In this document: one piece after another, positions 59,101 through 64,000 of the stretch
Numbering within the stretch: position 1 is the stretch's first letter
How the letters are laid out: every line of letters begins with the position of its first letter
DNA from: Siphonodentalium dalli
Taxonomy: Eukaryota > Mollusca > Scaphopoda > Gadilida > Siphonodentaliidae
Direction: 5' to 3'
DNA length: 64,000 nt
Assembly: GCA_032622095.1 (NCBI GenBank)
Contig: CP136061.1
Location: forward strand, 65,721,127 to 65,785,126
Translations under genes and position numbers: made by a program
The notes under the pieces: model-generated
The model's input: only the letters and a program-made list of their open reading frames with translations
Database searches by the model: none
What the model was told of the DNA's origin: nothing

Positions 59101-61904
59101 GTGATGCGAAGATCTTTACTTTCTGTGAACTAACAGTTGGTGTATAATGCTAATGACTCCCCATGTGGACGTTTTGCAAGAAATCTTAATAAACGTTCCA
59201 TTAAATGATCTTGATGACCCGTCACTGTATTCATTACTTCGATGCACCATCATATGGCATGGACCAAAGATGAGCTTCTGTTGTTTCGATGAGGTATTTC
59301 ATCACTAAATATCCAGACACTAGGCATTTTGATTTCACGATATTTTTTCGTTGACAACCAGGAAGAAGTTGAGGACCCGTTATTGTCACTTGCTGGATTC
59401 GACATGGAAAATGACAAACATTAGGCTATTTTTGCCCTATACTGATGTTTTGACATATTCTAAAATAAACTGACAAGCATTAACTCGGTTGTGTGCACAG
59501 TTTTGTTAGACTACATCGAAGTGAATATGCAATGTATCTGCTATGAGGTCAGCGACCGTATTGAAATTTATTTATTAAATCTGTATTATGGACTCTTCAT
59601 TCCACAACCGAAGCGAACATGCTATATGAAGTCTCTGGTGTGCAGTCGGAGAGTTTTGTAGTGAGCTCTGTTAGCTTGCGAGATGAGTTTGTAATTCAAC
59701 TGTAGTTGCTGGTGTGAGTTGGTTGTAGATAGACTACCATCAATGTGACCATCTATTGGACGAAGTAACAAGAGTTGTACATGTGCTGACTCACGTCTTG
59801 AGAAGTATGACAATGTCTCAACTATTCAAACGAATTTCGGGTGATGAAACACAGATATGCCAAAAACAAGAAACTGAACAATGCAAGCTCCCCTTATTGT
59901 ATCTTATTAGACACAACTGTTTCATAATTAGATACGAAATAATGTTTGCACTAACATGTAATGCCTGTGTATCTCTACGTTGAGCAATTATATTTCCCGG
60001 TGGCAGTATGATAGCAATACAACTTCGACTTCGTTGAAGTCAATGTGTGATATTGTTCCTGAATCTTCTAAATTTTTGTGGTCGAGGGAAATCAACGTGA
60101 TCAACAATTCATCAAGAATAGGCAACGAATAAAGTAGATCTGCCCCAAACGAAATAATATAGCCATATAGTTGGATTTCTAGCTGTCTGTATTATGACTG
60201 CATGGATTCTTTTGCGTTCGAGTACTCGTTATGCTCTTATAATGATACAGTCAGCACATATCCGGTTTGACTTCCTTCCCAGGAAACGGGCAGGATCGTT
60301 TAAATTACATTGGGCAATTTCATGTTAGGTTTCTAAGAGTCCATTCTGATATATTCTCGATTATAAACAAACTATGTTTGGTCAAACATAGTCACAATAT
60401 ACCTTAACGTGATAGTATCTAATTTAGATTGCGCGAAATATCCACCTCCTTTGCTAAATTCCGTTTGAGAATATTAACATTTGTCACATTTTATAACTGT
60501 GAGTTTTGGCGGCCATTCTGGCGACAATCTTGGGTCAAATAGATCAATGTCGAGTGTAATTGAATGACAATAACGATATTTAAAACTGTGTACATTTTTG
60601 TTTATTGTATTATGCCTATTTCTGTCCAATGTTAATCTAGAACCTCGAGAAGCAAGTTTATTTGTGAAATTACATAGCGCATTATTTAATTAGCATTATT
60701 CGGAGTATGGACAACAATTAGACACAAATTACAACATAATATGTTTTCCAAAGTACTTGGTGTCATAACTGATAAAAACAAAGACAAGTCCTACTCGCCA
60801 CAGTTTACAAATAACCGAAAATGATGTAAGGGGCATGTGTAACAAGTCAACACATTTCTATATTTCGGTCGCCATTTTGACAGCCATCTTGGTTTGTTTA
60901 TCAATCTTGTTCTTTCAAAAGGAAGCTTGGTGCAATTTTATCATTGCCGTAGAAATATTTTTCATTTTCTGTGTTAAATTTTCTTCCTCACTCAGTGTCC
61001 ATTCTGGAATTTTGTGTGGCTGCCTTGAAGATGATTTTACTTCATTTTCGTGGTATAATTCTGTTGAATTCTCGGGTATAAGCAGCTATATGGTTCACCA
61101 ATTTTACCAATTATTCCATAAGTCCATGGATTTCCGCGAACAAGTAGCACACATTCACATATATTTTCTTTTCCCCAACACATGAGTGTTATAAATAGAA
61201 ATTGGACAGATTTTGGTGATTTCTCCATTTTGGCAACAATCTTGGCCGCCATCTTAAACAAAAATGCACTATTTTCAGTGTAACTATATGGCAATTCACA
61301 TATTTAAAACATTTTTACATTATCTTCATCAAATTCAGTTATTTTCTGTTCAACTCTTGGCTAGAATCACATAATTGAATTTTGGTTAACTTTCATAGCA
61401 CATTTTTGAATTCACATTTTAAAGATAGCTGGCATGAATGAGATCCGAATTATGGCATATTATGTTGTAGAAATGGTTGGATACTAGAATTTATTCAAAT
61501 TTAGGTCTGTATTCGTTACAAATTTCAAACATCGGTTGATGATTCAAGAGGAAAGTGTGAAAAACCATCAATTTTCCGAATTTCGGTCGCCATTTTGGCG
61601 GCCATCTTGGTTTATGGTGGCCACTTTTTCTGTCAAATGGAAGTATGGTGTATTAGTTTCACGTTAGTGGTGAGATAATCAAATTTCTATAATAAATTCA
61701 CAAGTAGATATTATTCAAACTGACTCAGTGCATACTGTGAAATTGTGTATGGCGGCCATCTTGATGACGTCATAAATCCACCCAGTCGCGACCCCAAGGT
61801 GTCTAACATTTGTTTTCTGGTGCCTGAGATATCAAGCAACGTCATTGTCATAGTCGCTATATTTCTTCACAAAGTGCACACGGGAGTACATAAGAGCCTC
61901 TACT
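56103..61904. mobile_element. 5.8-kb foldback element with AAGATGGC-rich arms
   Basis: Ends AGTAGAGGCTCTTATG and CATAAGAGCCTCTACT. Inverted arms extend over 1 kb on each side: matching blocks include GGGTCGCGACTGGG, ATTTATGACGTCATCAAGAT, GTGAATTTAT and repeated AAGATGGC(G/T)(G/C)CCAAAATGGCGACCGAA on the left with complements on the right (about 56103-57300 and 60480-61904). The centre, about 57600-60480, is single-copy here and holds no recognisable transposase. Long-armed foldbacks of this kind are usually non-autonomous. Confidence 0.7.
57600..60480 (+). other. Central region of the foldback, unrecognised frames
   Basis: The longest frame is 58349-58837 on + (162 codons, containing NVPDTIDNNFSHQCTVRLGCIEAIQLTDMLRYMFYYW). 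Shorter frames are at 58936-59133 and 59756-59983. The NFSHQC..CIEAIQLTDML part looks more protein-like than its surroundings, and the neighbouring frames might be pieces of one decayed gene, but no family is recognised. If this element encodes or once encoded a protein, it would be here. Confidence 0.2.
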
Positions 61905-62290
61905 ACGTTGATTGCTTTCAATATTTAGGTACGAAGAATGGCTGGGCCACTCTTGAAGATTTTATTGCGGGAACACAATGCATAATATGACAGCTAACTT
62001 TGCTGATGACGTATGTCTCAGTTGGAATGTAGAATAAAGTCGTATTGCGAAGTATCGGGGTGTATTTAATCCGATTAGTATATTTTTGGTTCGCATTTAG
62101 AGGTTTTCTGGTGTGGTGAATGTGAAACCTGTAATAACAAACCGTAGTTTATGCAATAATTTGAAGGATTCGTTTTAACGGAATTCCGAGTGGTGCATTC
62201 ATGAAACCAATATATTTTATATTAAAATGATATATATGCATAATAATATGATCTTGAGGGCGTTACAATTTCTGACTATATGGTTTTCTA

Positions 62291-63571
62291 ATTAATTGTT
62301 GTGTTTTGTTCGTACGAGAAGACATGCTTATTTCTGGCTTGGCCTAAACTTGTTTGATTGTGTCCATGTCCCTGTGGCCGTTGGAACGCATTTAGTGCGA
62401 ACAGCTTCGCGATTAACACAATGTGACAATGTCCAAATGCCGTAGTGGGATAGCTTTCAGTAAAACACACTTACAACTAAATTATATTCTTAAAATAATA
62501 AATGTCAATATATATAGAGTGGTACATACCAGAGAGAAAGCGTTGGAAGCCATAATATAATGTCTCCATATCGGCAGACAGTTTGTTACTGACGTCGATT
62601 ATATACGATACTGTCTATTGGATTACCCAAGATATAGTTCGTCGTGCATTATGTGATTTAAACAGAGCATATCAATGTTCTTGCGACTGTGCAATGCATT
62701 GATTGGTTATTATGGACACGTACATACATGTTTCATGTATATAGGGTCGACTGCCGTTATTCCCCCTGGAGCATTGTTAAATATCGATCGATGTTTGTGC
62801 TGCTTTTTGATATGGCTGCTTGCCCGCCATGATTCATGCAGGATACACATTATATACCGTAAGGCAAATAACGAATTTGTTGAAATTCGAGCTACTGCAT
62901 GTATACCAAAATATGCCCCATTTTATGTTATTAGGCATAACAGTTCCTTTCGTTTGATATAATAATAACTTGACGGAGTTATGCAGTTGAAGTGAAGTCG
63001 ACATAATTATGGTACGGGAATTTGCAAGTTCGCGATTGTGATCGCAATAATTGAACTGGTATCCGTCATTCGGCAAACCTCGTCAGATTCCGTCGCCCTG
63101 GGCCCGCAGAGGTCACAGGTCGAGGAGTTCAGAATGTGGTGTCCGTGTATAGGAATCGGGGAGCTAACTGTGTCAGGGAGCGAGTGATAGAGGTGAAGGT
63201 AACGTAGGAATGGCCTTCACCTGATACATGATGGGACACGTTATTAAAGGATGAAATCTTGTTTGTTTGATTTGTACATCATGCATATCTAAATAATTTA
63301 AACTGGTGAATTGACGAGGGAAAGGATTTTTGTGAGTGGGAAATTTATTTAACTAGCTGCTGTAGTTCTGGTTTTTCCAGATAAAATTTGGTTGTGGGAT
63401 TTACAGAAGAGTTTGTTATTTACAATGTTTCGCGTTATGTACATGAATATAACGGTGAATATGTGTTGTACATACGGGTATAGTTGGTGTCGTGTATATA
63501 GAACACAAGAAACAGGTTAGTTGTTTCCAACAGTTAGTGAGGTTTGAACGAAGTCGGTCATTAAACATGGG
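62291..63571. other. Non-coding stretch; in part probable LINE 3' UTR
   Basis: The portion left of 63571 is downstream of the minus-strand LINE frame and may include its 3' UTR. A GC-richer patch at 63075-63215 reads VVSVYRNRGANC-like in one frame but is too short to assign. Confidence 0.3.
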
Positions 63572-64000
63572 TTAAAATTGTCCTCTAATTTTATAGCACG
63601 TATCAAGAAGGAACGCTGAGGAATATAGGATAATCTCGTCCCGACATTCGATGACATCATGTGGGTGCGAACAATCGTCTCCTCCCAATAGGAATACCGA
63701 TAGTGCTTCATCGTTCAGAAAGTCGTGCATAAACAAGAATGTTGTTATTCCATGTCGGTTAAGAATAGCCTCCCAGTAGTTATTCCACAAAGACACTATG
63801 GTATCTGATGAGCAATAACGCATAGCATGCATAATTTCGTTGTGATATTGACGAGAACAGACACAGCATGTCAGATTGTTCATGTATGTCGTTTTGTTGA
63901 GTAGCAAGCCAAGGTTCCACAGTTGAGCTGAGCAGTTTGGATACTTCTTCAGAAGCTCCCATATCCACCAGTGTTGGTTCGGGTCAACGTGAACTGAGCG
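63572..64000 (-). CDS. Non-LTR retrotransposon ORF2 C-terminus, partial
   Basis: A minus-strand frame is open from the right edge (HVDPNQHWWIWELLKKYP..) to a stop at 63572, about 142 codons, so its start lies outside the window. It carries a CCHC-like arrangement near CCVCSRQYHNEIMHAMRYC, followed by a stretch with FLNDEALSVFLLGG. This layout (a small zinc-binding motif after the RT domain, then a tail ending in a hydrophobic LLGG segment) is that of LINE ORF2 C-termini, a type I associate with mollusc and other invertebrate LINEs. The catalytic RT domain is not in view. No internal stop is seen, so the copy may be relatively young. A single-copy host gene cannot be excluded. Confidence 0.6.
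   Translation of the reverse strand, partial: RSVHVDPNQHWWIWELLKKYPNCSAQLWNLGLLLNKTTYMNNLTCCVCSRQYHNEIMHAMRYCSSDTIVSLWNNYWEAILNRHGITTFLFMHDFLNDEALSVFLLGGDDCSHPHDVIECRDEIILYSSAFLLDTCYKIRGQF

Larger units (their letters stand above)
55975..62290 (+). repeat. Repeat family Y copy split by the 5.8-kb foldback
   Basis: The left part is about 55975-56102 (TATCGCAGGACGACACATTT, GTAACTTTTACG) and the right part about 61905-62290 (ATTGCTTTCAATATTTAGG, GGCTGGGCCACTCTTGAAGA, TTAACGGAATTCCGAG). In the inverted copy at 8350-8705 these are contiguous. Confidence 0.7.

Noticed and set aside
63075-63215. Frame with VVSVYRNRGANCVRERV resembling a retroelement pol tail
   Set aside because: Too short, with stops on both sides and no neighbouring pol domains on +.
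1-64000. Search for tRNA and rRNA genes
   Set aside because: No convincing B-box (GGTTCGAATCC-type) with a paired acceptor, nor any rRNA-like block, was found by eye; the only tRNA-like match is the 17-nt Gypsy primer site.

Overview
The window reads as nuclear DNA of a multicellular animal: AT-rich, few long open frames, intron-style splice sites, an animal type II glycosyltransferase, and very many transposon relics. Fragments of a CR1/Jockey-like LINE, a second LINE, a Gypsy element primed by tRNA-Leu and numerous miniature elements fit a marine invertebrate. A mollusc, perhaps a bivalve, is my best guess, held weakly. No bacterial, organelle or CRISPR content is visible.

Only two stretches look like host genes. 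One is a minus-strand exon at 11786-12516 for an unrecognised basic protein, with a good splice acceptor just upstream of its ATG. The other is an intact minus-strand alpha-1,2-fucosyltransferase-like gene (GT11, FUT1/FUT2-like) at 26508-27602. A short frame at 7949-8137 resembles the start and TM1 of a rhodopsin-like GPCR and is cut off in a poly-G tract. The two genes share no obvious pathway.

Nearly everything else is mobile or repeated DNA, layered by insertion. From left to right: a TTAA-flanked foldback MITE (2453-2822); MITE family A (about seven copies between 3.8 and 40 kb); an inverted repeat pair enclosing a LINE 3' end (7.2-9.9 kb); foldbacks at 10.0-10.5 and 11.2-11.7 kb; a Gypsy LTR element (14442-17880) with intact LTRs, primer site, purine tract and 5-bp target duplication but an inverted interior; a Mutator-like foldback with a 9-bp target duplication (19993-21221); a Harbinger-like MITE (24285-25253); a nested pair of elements both ending in TACACTCTTA (31.1-33.2 kb); a near-identical 2.2-kb tandem duplication (33.3-37.7 kb); two independently inserted copies of a Helitron-like element (37.8-40.0 and 43.1-47.9 kb), the second carrying two later insertions; a GGGGAGACCC-ended element (49140-54729) holding two head-to-tail TTAA elements; a 5.8-kb foldback (56103-61904) inserted in an older repeat; and a LINE coding end running off the right edge.

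The most notable points are the internally inverted Gypsy element, the two TTAA elements sharing one TTAA inside another transposon, the Helitron-like pair with dense TAAAGA(A/G)CGG motifs, and an AATAAAGAGCGTT motif recurring in otherwise dissimilar elements. All family assignments rest on reading termini, target duplications and motifs by eye; no alignments or database searches were run.
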